Numbered from the stretch's first letter, positions 1 through 17,400 are shown. The stretch is 64,000 bases of DNA from Forficula auricularia (GCA_024734495.1 JALMQS010000816.1:6783171-6847170), one strand, 5' to 3'. Translations and numbers: made by a program. Notes: generated by a model from the letters alone, not told the origin.

Positions 1-197
1 TAATAGAGCCATGTACATTTTTTTGATCAGGTCTTAATTGGTAGAGAACTCTTACTTTTGGCTCTACCCCAGAGCAACGCAACGATTCTCGTTATAAACT
101 TGTTAAGGTAGTTCTTTCACAAATGCAAAATTTCAAGAAGTTTTTGAAATTTGGAATATACGTCATTAAAAGCATAATAAACACTCTGTTAAAATTT

Positions 198-1330
198 GAA
201 GACGATTTACCACACCAAACATGAAATAATTGCAATTAAAAATGACATTTTATTTTTCCATACAGGGTATGGTCAAGTATTGTAATCGTGCATGAAAAAA
301 GTGTTTTTTTTCCTTCTTTTTTTCGAAATATCTAAGAAACGGCTGAAACTGCTTCGATTAAAAAAATTGAGCGAAACCATGGCATTTAGGTCTACAAAAA
401 AAGTCTCTTAATAAGTGAACATCGAAAAAATTACATTTTTCGAGATAATAATTGTTTTGTCAAAATGTCTGTTAGTTAGTTAGTCTGTGCGCTACCAAAT
501 TTGTGTGACGAGCCAGCTCAAAAACTAGGGTGAATATCGAAACCATATTTCACACGTAGTTTTGGTCCGTTGAGATTAAGAGCTGATTAGATTCTGGTGC
601 ATATCGACCCAAAATTAAGAGGGGTCGAGGGGGGTTAAAAAATTAAAAATTCTAGGTCGTTTGAGCAAACTCAACTAAATTTTGTATACATAATCAGTGG
701 ACCCCCAGAAGTTTAAAAATCCAAAATCTAACCGCCCAAAATGGGGGTGGGGGTCAAAAAATGAAAATCTTGGCCATTTACCAAACTCAACCAAATTTTG
801 TATACATAATCAGTGGGTCCCAGGAGTCTAAAAATGCAAAAACTAACCCCCCCCCCCTTACATGATTATAAATAATTTTATTAAATATTAAATATAAGTG
901 AATAGCCAGGTTGTATGGTAAAGTCAATACAAGTGGATGGCCACATCAGAACACGTCAGCTTATTTAACATAGGGTAGATAGGGAAAGGGTGGGAAACTG
1001 ATCATTATTTTATTTTATTTTTTATTTGAAGGACTTTCTACCCTCTTGATGAAAAACTAATATTTGTTACAATAATATATTCGGAGTAACTTAAAAAAAA
1101 TTGAAATTATTTACCATGTAGTTTTGATAAAAAACAAAAAAAAACATGTAATGGGCGATTATTTTTAGTGGAGGGGATATAAGCACAATGGCTTGGAAAC
1201 CATCCGGCTAGTATGTGTGTGTCCATATAGAGATTTCGTAGTGTGAGTGGACAGTCAGGTAAAAAAAAATAACCTAAAATTCTAGTTCCGTTCATATTTA
1301 TAGAGTGGTTACGAGGCTAAAACTTTTGGT
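198..1330. repeat. Repeat family R2, interrupted by a copy of R1
   Basis: A second copy lies at 59685-60090. There the sequence corresponding to 198-257 runs almost directly into that corresponding to 966-1330. This marks 258-965 as a later insertion. No coding capacity is seen. The class of R2 is unknown. Confidence 0.6.
258..965 (+). repeat. Repeat family R1 (about 0.75 kb, short terminal inverted repeats)
   Basis: The ends carry the inverted motif CTTTACCATACA / TATGGTAAAG, though the left end here begins within it. Other copies are at 36511-37320 (+), about 31945-33207 (-, with nested insertions), 48632-48890 (truncated) and 58477-59680 (with a nested element). It contains no ORF. It looks like a non-autonomous DNA element; the superfamily is not clear. 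Confidence 0.6.
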
Positions 1331-1340
1331 GTGGGTTGTC

Positions 1341-2016
1341 GCGAAAGAACCTCCTTAAGTTATATGAAAGTGATGTTCAGCTCGTTTGGGCTATATTCTA
1401 TTCTACTTGTTCGTTTTTGCCAGAGATATGACTTATTTTAGATATAAGTATTTGAAATACACTTACAAGATACCTATTTTCATCATATATCTGAAATGCT
1501 TTTTTCATTTTCATTTTGAATCTTGTATTTAGATAGATTCTTTTGTTATCTTAGTATTTTGTAAATATAAGACCTATTTGCCGAGTTCCGCCCTTGTGGG
1601 GCGACTCTTCATTTGGGGGGATGATAATGAGACTGAGAAGAAAAATGTTTGAACAACTGGTTTTACTTAAGTCTCAATTAAAACCTTAAAAATATAATAT
1701 TTTCTCCCATTTACGCGATTAACCCGATCACTGTTCATAATTAATCTAATAAACTAAATAAACCTTAAGTTAAGATTATTAAAAATACGATTTTTTTCAA
1801 AATTATTGTATTTTAAAAAAAGCATTTAGGAAATTCGTATTTTGTATCTAGTATTTCAAATTCCATTTACAAAAGTATCTTATATATCAAATACTTTACT
1901 TAAAAGTATCTTGTAACTTGTATTCCAGCATACTTTCTATAAGGTATCTTGTACATACATGCCAGTCCAAAAGGTTTATTAGACTAGATTACTAATGGAT
2001 TTTTTGAAGTTTGAAT
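1341..2016. other. AT-rich interval without recognised genes
   Basis: I see no ORF, tRNA or clear repeat boundary here. A short phrase near 1390-1420 recurs in diverged form near 2175-2205. The rest is homopolymer-rich AT sequence. Confidence 0.5.
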
Positions 2017-2025
2017 AAAATACAT

Positions 2026-2155
2026 ATATTGAAGGAGACAATAAAAGAGTGTCTTCCTTATAAATAAAATTTATAATTCCAGCAGAAGACACACTCTTTT
2101 ATTGTCTCCTTCAATATATAAAATTCTGCTACCCTCGGCAAAAAACTTTCAATTT
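2026..2155. mobile_element. Family A foldback, short copy without a ribozyme core
   Basis: The two outer arms meet directly: GAAGGAGACAATAAAAGAG reads inward from both sides. The leader lies on the right side (inverted, about 2120-2155, CTCGGCAAAAA). A 9-bp target-site duplication AAAATACAT is at 2017-2025 and 2156-2164. No HHR core remains. Confidence 0.7.
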
Positions 2156-2645
2156 AAAATACATTTACTGCCCACTGTATTCTACTTAGTTGTTTGTTTT
2201 TGCCATCAACCAAACCGGACTGAATATAACTTAATAATCGGAAACATTTTAAGAGGCTCTTCTATAGATTATGTGAAAAAGAAAAACTAAAAGTTTTCCT
2301 TGAGAGGTTTCGGCCAAATTTAAAATGCTTTGGGGCATAGCCAGCGGTTAACTTCCTCCCCAAAATGTTGAGGTAAACATCGAAATTTTACAGGATATAA
2401 ATAAACGTTCATTAAAAATTAAAAAAAAAAAAAATGGGCATCAGGGAGGTCATTTCTACTTGTCCTAAGAATATACTATATTCCTCTAACCCCTCGGTGA
2501 GTAACTATTCCCCCCCTCAAAATTTTTTCTTGGGTACTACTGCCTTGCTTTGGGGGAAATATTAAAATTGTTAAAAAAAAATTACACTATTTTGACCTTA
2601 TATATATATTGAAAATAAATATTATTCGACGTATCATGAAACTGA

Positions 2646-2974
2646 AGGAGACAATAAAAGAGTGTGTCTTCTGCAAGAAAAATAATTTTTTAATTTATTT
2701 ATAACGAGACTATTGTTTCGAGGTCTTTGCCCTCTTCATCAGTCTATTACAATTGATTGACAGGAATTGATCTGTGAAAGTTTGATGAAGAACTTTTATA
2801 CATTAATTCCTGTGTATCAATTGTAATAGACTCGATGAAGAGTGCAAAGCCCTCGAAACTATAATCTCTTTATAAATAAATAAAAAATTTATTTTTCCAT
2901 CAGAAGACACACTCTTTTATTGTCTCCTTCAATTTATAAAAATTCTACTACTCTCTGCAAAAATAAACTTTAAT
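2646..2974. mobile_element. Family A hammerhead foldback retro-insertion
   Basis: An inverted dimer carries one HHR on the - strand (2708-2742) and a damaged one on the + strand (2831-2867, where the core has an extra C). A 14-bp duplication TATCATGAAACTGA is at 2632-2645 and 2975-2988. The leader is on the right, inverted (CTCTCTGCAAAAATAAAC). No ORF is present. Confidence 0.8.
2708..2742 (-). ncRNA. Hammerhead ribozyme motif, family A
   Basis: The core reads CTGATGA, then stem II GAGGGC-AAA-GACCTC, then GAAAC and AATAGTC with the cleavage triplet GTC. The core is intact. Stem II has one non-pairing position. Confidence 0.65.
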
Positions 2975-3045
2975 TTATCATGAAACTGATGGCTAAATTC
3001 TAAAACTGGAATATTAATTAATGGAAAATGATTAAAAAATAAAAT

Positions 3046-3474
3046 ATGAAAAAATTAGGATTCAAAACAGTATTCAAAACTCCAATTACTCTAGGAAAAG
3101 ATTTAGGTTCAAATAAAAAAGACAAATTACCAAATATAGAAAAAGAAGGGGTTTATAGTTTGAAATGCAAAGATTGCGAAGCAATATATGTGGGAAAGAC
3201 CGAAAGAAATCTGAAAATTCGACTAAATGAACACATAAGAGATTATAAAAATAAAAAGTACGAAAATTCTTTTGCAGAACATTTAAATTCAAACAATCAC
3301 TCCTTCCCAGAAGGTATTAGATTAATAAAAGGAGAAAGGGACCCAAAATTGATTAGCGCAATCGAATCTTTAGAAATTTTGAAGTCATTCAATAGAAATT
3401 CAGAACTCTGTTTAAACAATCAAATTGAATTATCCAATAGTAATCTACTTAAGATGTTTGCTAACAAAAGATAA
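3046..3474 (+). pseudogene. Penelope-like element, GIY-YIG endonuclease domain (5'-truncated)
   Basis: An open frame of 142 codons. 'GVYSLKCKDCEAIYVGKTER' near residues 35-54 is the GIY-YIG signature (here GVY...IYVG), followed by 'RLNEHIRDYKN' and 'FAEHLNSNNHSF', the Arg/His/Asn pattern of the endonuclease placed C-terminally of the reverse transcriptase in Penelope-like elements. No reverse transcriptase is found upstream, so the element is 5'-truncated and the ATG is probably not a true start. A hammerhead motif follows 180 bp downstream (3656-3690). Confidence 0.8.
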
Positions 3475-3655
3475 AAGGAAAAAATTCCTCCTTTCTAAGG
3501 AGAGAAAAAGAAAGGGAAACATATGGTTATATTTGAGTGTGAGCCCGGAGAGAATGTCTTTGTTAGTTGCTAGCTTTCCAGTGACGAAGGAACACCAAGT
3601 TTTCAGTATCCATATGATATTGACTCCATGAAAAACATTTATAATTGAAGAAAGA

Positions 3656-3690
3656 CTGATGATGAAGACCAAGTCTTCGAAACTATAGTC
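3656..3690 (+). ncRNA. Hammerhead ribozyme motif, family B, downstream of the GIY-YIG ORF
   Basis: Core CTGATGA; perfect stem II GAAGAC-CAA-GTCTTC; GAAA; then ACTATAGT with cleavage after GTC. Stem III is a loop-less palindrome, so activity would need a dimer. The same ribozyme recurs twice, facing opposite ways, at 23465-23499 and 23825-23859. Confidence 0.8.
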
Positions 3691-3795
3691 TCAAACAAAT
3701 AAATAATATATATATACAGATATATCATCTTGATATATATGTGTATATGTTTATTTGCATCAAGCAGAGGACATCCTCTTTGTTTCTCTTTGTGA
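3691..3795 (+). mobile_element. Penelope-like terminal sequence after the hammerhead
   Basis: Ends in CATCAAGCAGAGGACA and CTCTTTGTTTCTCTTTGTG. The same end is found on both sides of the foldback at 23319-23962, which ties that foldback to the Penelope-like element. Confidence 0.6.
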
Positions 3796-3876
3796 AATGA
3801 TCAGTGCCCGTGAGGCTTTAACTGAGTTATTATCTTATATTCTTTGTTTTTTATAAATTATTAAATGAGATTCTAA

Positions 3877-8311
<4,435 letters not shown>

Positions 8312-8322
8312 AAATAATATTC

Positions 8323-8328
8323 AATAAA
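8323..8328 (+). terminator. Polyadenylation signal of METTL1
   Basis: AATAAA 11 nt after the stop codon. The expected cleavage point would fall inside the 3' end of CFAP65 on the other strand. Confidence 0.6.
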
Positions 8329-8347
8329 TTATTATTATATTTTTATA

Positions 8348-8353
8348 TTTATT
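8348..8353 (-). terminator. Polyadenylation signal of CFAP65
   Basis: TTTATT on the + strand, which is AATAAA on the - strand, starting three nt after the CFAP65 stop codon. Confidence 0.55.
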
Positions 8354-8356
8354 TAA

Positions 8357-8418
8357 TCATTTGCACAAAAAACTTATGAGATCCAAATATTGATCCACAT
8401 CTTCATAATTTGGTCGTT
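8357..8418 (-). CDS. CFAP65: CFAP65 exon 18 (terminal)
   Basis: 'ERPNYEDVDQYLDLISFLCK' and a TGA stop at 8357-8359. Acceptor AAATTCAG. It completes a codon split from exon 17. Confidence 0.8.
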
Positions 8419-11400
8419 CTGAATTTGAAATATGAAATAATCATTAATTAAAATTAAATTATAATATTTATTAATAGTTTTTTTTTACCATGAGATAATT
8501 CCCTTTTGGTCTCAGATCGATAATATTGAGCCATTTCTCCTAATGAAAATTGCTCATGAATATTCAAATAAATTAAATGATTCAAAATCTGTACTAAAAG
8601 AAAATGACTTGGCTTATTTAAAAATTTATTGTATAGATTTTTATCTTCATTTCTTTTTAATAGAAATTGAGCATAATAATAATTGTCTGATAAATTAAAT
8701 TTTTCAATATCATGTATGAATAGCTTCTGAATAACTATATCCCTAAAAAGAATGTTTAATTGAATTGAAAGATTTGTTTTTTAAATGTCATTATAACTCG
8801 TTAATTATAATATATTGTGATTTGATTGACACAACTTACTATCAATCCTTTCCTAAAAAAGTAAAAAGCTTTTTTAACTATGATTTACTTACTTTGAATT
8901 CTGTGATACGAAATATTCAAACAAGTGATTATGATTATACAGGGTGTTCCACAGAACCAGGCGCGGATCCAGACCTCTGTTTTGGGGGGGGGGGGGGGGG
9001 GTCGCCGGTATATAAGATCTACTTTTGATCTCGAAGTGTCGCGACGAATTGTCCGGGGGGGCAGAGATACGCCCCACCCCACATAGAACTTTATTTCTTC
9101 AATTTTAAAATTTAATGTTATTAAAAAAAAAATAATTAAATAAACATATAAAAAATGTTGATCTCCAATGTCTTGGAGGGGGGGCGACCGCCCCCATCGC
9201 CCCCCCCCTGGATCCGCGCATGCACAGAACTCGTTCATTAAAAGTTTTCATGGAAGGAGTTGAGAGAAAATTTTGAACTTTGACATATATATGTTTTGGA
9301 ATATGCTTTTTTTTAAATAAATTAATAACAGCTTTTCGATATTTTCTGCTTTGCCGCAATCGCTAACAACTTTCTTATTTTCTATGGAACCCCCCAAATA
9401 GTTTTGCATCATTAGATTCTGTGTTAAAAACTAAGATGATTTTATATAATGCACTTGATGTCTAAAATTTATAATTTCAGAGTTATAGTTATTTTAGAAT
9501 CTACCAATTTAGCCTTCATCTTTAAAAATAAATAATAATTAAACTCTTGTTTGTATAATTAATTTGATCAATGAGAACTCTTAATTAGATATTAAAAAAT
9601 CTTACTTAATCATAAAAATTCAAATTTTATATCCAGGATGACCATAATAATCGTTTATTTCTGAAAATCAAAAAGTTGTTAATACTCAATATTTTCAAAT
9701 GGAACATGGGATAAATTTTAGTATTTTTGAATTCTACATAAAAATCCAATAGGAGTTTATTAAATATTCCCTATGCCTAAAATGAATAGTTTTTTAAATA
9801 AAAAATATTTTAAATTTCACTCGTCTAGATCTTAATGAGCTATTATTATGTACATATGTATAATTTTTAGTAACTTTTAATGAACGAGTTCTGTGGAACA
9901 CCCTCTATATAGATATAGACAGTGGCGTAGGTAAAGGGGTTCAACCCCCCCCCCCATACATTTAACAGTTAAATTTTTCTTTTAGTTTTCTTTATCGATC
10001 CACATCCTACTACTTAGCTGTATCTGAATTATTTATATTAGAAAAGTATTTATATACACTCTACAGTAAATAAACCGGACACTTGATAATTTTTTTTTCT
10101 TATTATATCGAAAATAAAAAAAAAAAAATGTATTTAATAAAAATCGATCATTTATTCTTTGTCTTCGAAACTATTCATCGTATAAAAAGCTCTTAAAATA
10201 GCACGTGGGGGAAATACGAGATATTTTTTTAATTGAATAGATACCTGTTACAATTTTCTGTTTTTTAAAATTATATTTATTAAGCTAGATAAAATTAAAA
10301 TGCTTTTAGCTGTAGAAATTTTTTTTTAATTATCTATCTAGTCAAAATATGGAAATATTTTTTTTTAATATTGTATTTATTATTATTTTTCAGTTCCATT
10401 ATCAGTATTAGCAGATGAAACAAATCAGAGGAAAAAAGGAACAATTAAACACCGTGTTAAATGAAACATACGACAATTTGCAACGTTTCGCCAATTTATT
10501 GTGGCTTTATCAGACTCTATACAAAAAACAAATACAAATGAATCATTCACAATTATCAAAATCAACCCAGACATAATATAATATAATTACCTTGATCAAA
10601 ATTTTAAAAGAGAACTCAGTGAAATGATACATATATATCTAAATGACTCGATTAGCTTCAGAACGGACATGAATAATCTGAGTTGTATATATAATAATTT
10701 ATTGAATAAATACAACAAGTCCATAAAAATTAAAAAGATTGGAAGGGAGGAGGTGAAAGAAACAGGTGATTGTCAATTGAAAATAGAATGGAAAGTTTTT
10801 AAAAATAGCCTCATGAGATGTTGATCTGAATTTAATATATTCTGCTGAATACGGTAAATGAGTTTAATTTTAGATGTTAATTTTAGATTAAATATTATAA
10901 TGTATTGATAAGAGTTATCTTTGTATTTTTTAAATCTTTTTGAATCAGTCAAAGGTTACAATTGGTCTGTTTGAATCCATTCGTCGGCTTAGAGTGTAAA
11001 CCTGCTAACTCCATATATCGTCGGCTTAGAGTGTAAACCTGCTAACTCCATTTTTTTTATCATATATCAGATATTATGGTAAAACCGTTGGAAAGAAAAA
11101 GAGATGCAGCATCGACCAAGTAAAAGCAAGTTTATTGCTACTTTAAAATTACGATCTTAAGTTGTAGAGAAAAAATGTGAAATATAGTTTCTTTCCATAA
11201 CAACAATATTAAATTTTGTTTGTTTTTTCTCTCCCCTGTAATATTTACTTGTTGTGAATTAGCAGGTTTACTCTATAAGGCGACGATATGACATTTTAAT
11301 ACCGTTCGAAAGAAAAAGAGATGCAGCATCGTCCAAGTAAAACTGATACTTAAAATTACGATCGTAAGTTTAGAAAAAAATTAGGAAATATAGTTTCTTT

Positions 11401-14400
11401 CCATAACAACAATATTAAATTTTATTTGTTTTTTGTCTGCCCTGTAAAATTTCCTTGTTGCGAGTTAGCAGGTTTACTCTCTAAGACTAGACACACACAG
11501 TCGCTTTTCAGTCGAGCTATAGTTTAGTTGATGGACATAAATATATTAAGTTTAATGTAGGTGCATACACTACACAACTGCAGATCAACTCGATTATTTA
11601 ATCAAAATCGATCGATGAGCACTTATGATAAAAAAATCGATCGTTTAACTACATAATATCACAGCTTGAAGGGATCCAAAACAAAGCTCTGAAGCCCCCA
11701 GAGAGGTACCAAACAGGATCTCGTACTAAAAGACATAGAGATAATTTCCATCAAAGACGAAATAAGACAACACAGCCACAAGTACCTAAACAAATTAACT
11801 CACCACCCAAATAAGTACGCTCAAGACATAATAAATACATTACCACCAACAAGATTAACAAGACACAGACCAATCAACCTACCACAACGCTTCACGTGAC
11901 CATGCCAAACCTTCTTGAAACCAATAAATCCACATTAATGATAAATCAATGGAAATATCATTAAAATCATTGTAAATCATGTCATTTTTCATTAAACCTG
12001 TAAAGAAGCTTATTGCCCGCAAGGGCAGATTGCTGATGTACTATTGGAGACTATAAAAAAAAAAAAAAAAAAATATTGAAGCGCACGGACAATCGACAGT
12101 TTAGTTGACCACTGAATGTTTGACTTGTACCTCTTTCGAGATTATATTATTTAATCAATGCCCAAATACAAAAGAAAGGAATTCAACGGTGTGTGCATAC
12201 AACACGATTCATCAACGATTAAACAGTTGAGTTGGTTATAAATTGATAATGCATCACGATTTCAAACCAACATAACTAAACTTTTGAGTCGACTGAAAAT
12301 CGACTAGCCTAAGGCGACGGATTGCTACTCTAAACAATCAATGGTGTTGTATAAATAAATGTGTTCATATTCTATTATATAATATATGTGTTCTAATTGG
12401 CAAGAAAAGAATTGAATGCCGAAGTGTTTTTAAAAATTTGATCAAGGTAATTATATTATATTATGTCTGGGTTGATTCATTTGTATTTGTTTTTTGTATA
12501 TAGCCTGATGAAGCCACAATAAATTGGCGAAACGTTGCAATTGGTTGTATATTTTATTTAACACGGTGTTTAATTGTTCCTTTTTTCCTCTGATTTTTCC
12601 TCTAATTGTATTTATTCATTTTATCTAAAAATTATCAAATCTCCGGGGTTTTTTTGCTGTTGAGTGGATAATATCTATATATATAAAATTAAGGTTTTGT
12701 CTGTACATTGGTCCAAATCACTCCAAATTTTGGTTGCACACGTTTCAAGCAAAGTTATGAACGAAAACACCCTCAACAAAATTCCTGTCTGTCTGTATGT
12801 TTCCGTGGCTTCCGCGAAAAGTTGCTCACGATTCACTTAAAAACGGCTGAAGGGATTATTATGAAAAATCATATTTTTATCAGATGTCTTATAACTTACG
12901 TTTTTAGCTATATAACGTTTTGATATTTTGACCCCAAAAGGGGGTTTGGGGGGCGCACGAATGAAAATGATCAAATAACACCTAACTATTAACCCTACGG
13001 CAAATTTTATAATGAGCAAAGTTGTAGGGGATGTGATTTCTGACAACTTTTGTTTAAAAAAAATTGCCGGAAAAACCACCCAAATAGGGGGGGAGGGTCA
13101 AAATATGAAAATTCTTGCTCTTGGACCAAACTCAACCAAATTTTGTATACATTATCTGTGAGTCAGTGGAAGGATAGAAATGCAAAAACTATCGACCCGA
13201 AATGGGGGGGGGGTCAAAAAATAAAAATTCTTACCCTTAGAGCCAACTTAACCAAATTTTATATACATAATCGGTGGGTCACTAGAAGACTAGAAATGCA
13301 AAAACTTGGTGCGGGGGTGGAGTGATGGTACGGGTGTGGAGGTGGGTAAGGGTATGGGGTCCGGGGGGATGAGGGCGCGAGGGGTGGAATGGGGGTGAGG
13401 AGTAAGACGGAGTAGGGTGAAGGGGGTGGTGCGGGGTGGAGTACGGGGGTGCGTAGTGGGTGTGGTGTTCCAGAGGGCTAGGCGGGGGCGTAGGGGTGGG
13501 GGGGGGTTTGAGGCGGGCAGTGCGAGTGGGGCGGGGTGGGGGGTTGGTGCGAGGGTGGCGGGGTGCTGGGTGGGTCTCGGGGGTCAGGGCGTGCCTCTAG
13601 CAAGAGGGCCGCCGAAAGCGGGCCTTGCAGCTAGTAATAATATAAAGGAGTGAGGTGGAAAAGATACCTGAACAAATCAGTTGCTCAATCACCCCCCCCC
13701 CCCCCCGCCATAAAAAATCTATACCTACGCCAGAGAGATATATGTAAAATAAATTGACGAAACGTCTGACCCACTTAATAAAAACTCCTATTTTAATTTA
13801 TCCAATTCCCTGCGATTCCTTCTATTGAAGGAGACAATAAAAAAGTGTGTCTTCTGATGGAATTATAAATTTTTAATGATTAAAAATAGGTGAACATCCG
13901 TTTCAGGATTCACCTGGAATGAGTACATTTTTAGCCCCTCCAAAAGTTGTTGGTTGTCGGTGGGAAAAATAAAGAAAAAATCACACAACGTTCAGGAAAA
14001 TTCTTTTTCTTTTATTATTTATTTATTTTTAGAAACAGTTACATGTTTCGACAGGAAACCCTTGTCATCATCAGCCTGAAAATTTTATACAAAATGAAAC
14101 CATTAGCAAAGAGTTAAAGCGTTTTGTCAACTACTATATTTTTATTTTATGTGATTATTTTAGACTATCTTTAACTCTTTGCTAATGGTTTCATTTTGTA
14201 TAAAATTTTCAGACTGATGATGACAAAGGTTTCTTTTCGAAACATGTATCTGTTTCTATAAATAAATAATAAAAGAAAAATAATTTTTACTGCACGTTGT
14301 GTGATTTTTTATTTTATTTTTTCTCGCCGACAACAACAACTTTTGGAGGGGCTACAATATACTCATTCCATGTGAATCCTGAAACGGATTTTTACCTACT

Positions 14401-17400
14401 TTTAATCATAATTAAGCCAATTCAAGTATTTGTAATAAATTTTTAAATTATTTATAACGAAACTATAGTTTCTAGAGCTTTGCCCTCTTCATCACTCTAT
14501 TTATAATTCCAGCAGAAGACACTCTTTAATTGTCTCATTCAATTTATAAAAATTCTGCTACTCTCGGCAAAAAGAAACTTTCAATTTGATTCCTTTTGTG
14601 TTATTATTAATATTTTAAAAAATATTAATTTTTTAAATTTTAAGATAAACTTTGTCTTACCAAATAATTGCTTCTAATATTTTGAAAATGACATTCACAT
14701 TGGCTTTTTGAATTTTGTTATCCTTATTCTTTTTCAATTCTTTCCGTGGATATATTTTTAATAATTTTTTTATAGTAAATTTATCATTAATAAATTCATC
14801 GGAAACAGTAGATAAATTTATTCCAAAATTAATGTAAAAATAATCAGGATTAGGATATATAGTGTACTTATTTTCCTAAAAAAAAATGTTTAGATATTTC
14901 AGTGATAATGTTAATATATAAAAACTATGCTCTTCGCTTGCCGGGTATAATATTACGAAAACTTACTTTATGAAAATAGTTATGCTCTGTAATTGTAAAT
15001 TCAAATTTATTTTTCATCTCATTTAATTTAAAATTTTCTAAAGAAATTAAATGTCTTTTACGTTTAGCAATATCAAGAATTCCACAAGGAACTGTAATTT
15101 GAAAACAAGTTGGAAGATTCAAAGTTTTTAAAACACACTTGATAACTTTTGATTCTTTAGGAAGAAGAATACTTTTGGATGGTATCATATTTACTGATAA
15201 AACATTTTCAATTTTAACTCTGAAAATAAATAAATAAATTACTATAAACTAATCTACTCTTATTAAACGAGCAAAATTTTTTTTGTTTATATATATATTT
15301 GTATCTTGGTTCTATTTTGAAAACGACTCTACCGATTTTGATGAAACAAATTCTATTAACAAGTTTTGAGGATGAGAAAGCGATCTGACCAGGTCTGGAC
15401 CTCGACAAATTTAATCTTAATTGATCTTTTCTTAATTAAAGTAATTATTGATAGATGAAAATCTCATTAAAAAGTTTGTTTAGATTTTTTTCAATTATCT
15501 TTTATTTTTAATTGTTTTTTTAATTTTAAAACCCACTAATAGGTTATAGCAAATATTAATATATTATATTAAAATTAGGAATTTTTTTGTTTGTTTTTAA
15601 TTAACAGGTGTCTAAATCATAACATTACAGGTGTGTTTACAAATAAATTGGTTGAAGTGGATTTTTTTATATAACTTGTAGTCCAAGAGCTGGTGACACA
15701 TTTTTGACTACGGATTTGACCCAACTAGAAATAATGCGTAATAGTACCGTCTATGATAGTTGTACAGGGAATGGCCAGTCTGGCTGGCTGTAGTAGGTGG
15801 ACCAGGTACTGCGCATGATGTGAGTGTAGTAAAAAATACATATGTGTTAAAAAATATTTTTGACCCACAATGAAATTATAAAAATTATAATTTATAGTCA
15901 ATTATAAACATAATATATTCACCCCAGACCATTGGAGTGGTGGGACGTGGAACAGACCACCCCAAAGTGTATTTTTACAACATGAAAAAAAATATTTGAT
16001 GCTATTTTTTGCATGTTGTAAAAATACACTTTGGGGTGGTCTGGTTCCACGTCCCACCACTCAAATGGTCTGGGGTGAATATATTATGTTTATAATTGAC
16101 TATAAATTATAATTTTTATAATTTCAATGTGGGTCAAAAATATTTTTTAACACATATGTATTTTTTACTGCACTCACATCATGCGCAGTACCTGGTCCAC
16201 CTGCTACAGCCAGCCAGACTGACCATTCCCTGTACAACTATCATAGACGGTGCTATACGCATTATTCTAGTTGGGTCAAATCCGTACTCAAAATGTGTCA
16301 CCAGCTCTTGGACTATTGAAAGAAATCTTATTTAATTTTATGTTTTTATTTCAGATCCTATACGATTATTTTTTCCTATTATTATTTTCCTATTACTTTT
16401 ATAATGTTTATCAATATGAACGAATGTGGGCAAATTGGTATACGAGTAAACAAATAAACACGTAATATGTAGACCACTAGAAAGCCAGAAATGCAAAAAC
16501 TGGGTGCGGTGTGGGGTGGATGTGGGAGGTGCCGGAGGTGGGGTGCAGTTGTGGGGGATCCGGTGGAGGGTGGGGCGGAGTGAGGGTGCAGTGGTGGGGG
16601 CGAGGTGTTTGGTTTGGCTAGGGGGGGGGGCAGTGGTTACCGATCATCGCTCGGTGGCTCCAGGTACTTTTTATATGATTACAGATCAAAATTATTGACA
16701 TGATCTAATTATTTTTATTCTGAGAGTCTTTGTGGTCAGAATTTTTGGGGGTCGTGAATGGAATGGAATAGACTATAGACCATGAGCCTACTGACCATCT
16801 GGCACCTCAGACGAATACCGAAAGGCATTTCATCAATATTTTTTTTTAGAATTTAGCAGAAGTCTTACTAGACGGCCAAAAGCGAATACAGTCACAGTAG
16901 AAGAAGCTGGTAGAAAGCACACTCTCTTGAATTTTGAAAATATGCTGCACTATTTGAGTTTTTATCTGGAAAATGTATAAATTTTTTGAACAAAATGCTA
17001 TATTAGATGAAGGAGGAGGTATCAGCCAAAGATGGAATCACTGGGTTCAATAAAACACCTTTAATAAGACGTTTCGGCCTGAATTTTATTTGGCCATCTT
17101 CAGTCAATTAGGAGTTATACACGGTTAAAATGCGGTACACATATGTGATCGAACCAAGCCTTGTCAAAAATAAAAAAAATTTTAGCTTCATGTGAATTTA
17201 TAACGTGCCTGGACCAAAAGTTTCTGAAACTCCTCCTTCATTTAGTACAGTTTCATCACAGCCACGAACTCTAACAAAATACAAAATCCTATATTTTGAT
17301 GTGATATTAAGATTTATACTCTTAGGTTTTTTATTATTCTAAAATCCAATTCAAACATGTGAAGAAAGCAAAACTTAAAAAATTAAATCAAGAAAATATT

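Larger units (their letters stand above)
10382..12605. mobile_element. Hammerhead foldback D (2.2 kb) with nested elements
   Basis: Inverted arms 10421-10610 and 12428-12598 carry opposite-facing HHRs. An 11-bp duplication TTGTATTTATT is at 10371-10381 and 12606-12616. The interior contains MITE copies (10982-11490), a LINE 3' end (11664-12073) and a frame at 10624-10824 that I do not recognise. Confidence 0.75.
9918..13727. mobile_element. Possible hAT-like outer element with nested insertions
   Basis: CAGTGGCGTAGGTA at the left faces TACCTACGCCA at the right. Between them lie the hammerhead foldback D and a Helitron-like copy. The flanking octamers match poorly, so the pairing could be by chance. 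Confidence 0.3.
13877..14434. mobile_element. Hammerhead foldback E nested in family A
   Basis: Arms 13883-14100 and 14175-14402 face each other with HHRs at 14040-14074 (-) and 14214-14248 (+). A 12-bp duplication ATAAATTTTTAA is at 13865-13876 and 14435-14446. Confidence 0.78.
13822..14587. mobile_element. Family A foldback split by foldback E
   Basis: The left end GAAGGAGACAATAAAAAAG is at 13828. The right end has the inverted leader CTCTCGGCAAAAAG near 14563. The 8-bp duplication GATTCCTT is at 13814-13821 and 14588-14595. The remaining - strand HHR (14462-14497) lacks core C3. Confidence 0.7.

Noticed and set aside
3046..3474. A host GIY-YIG nuclease gene (SLX1-like)
   Set aside because: SLX1 has a PHD/RING-type C-terminus, absent here. 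The context of hammerhead and terminal repeat fits a Penelope-like element.
13417..13653. Glycine/valine-rich frame
   Set aside because: A product of the G-rich tail of a Helitron-like element. The corresponding frame in other copies is not conserved.
13741..13775. A further hammerhead motif (GACGAAACGTCTGACCC)
   Set aside because: Only the 3' half of the core is present; no CTGANGA or stem II upstream.
16096..16335. 79-codon frame
   Set aside because: Lies in one arm of the TAGTCC palindrome; its mirror arm gives the complementary frame.
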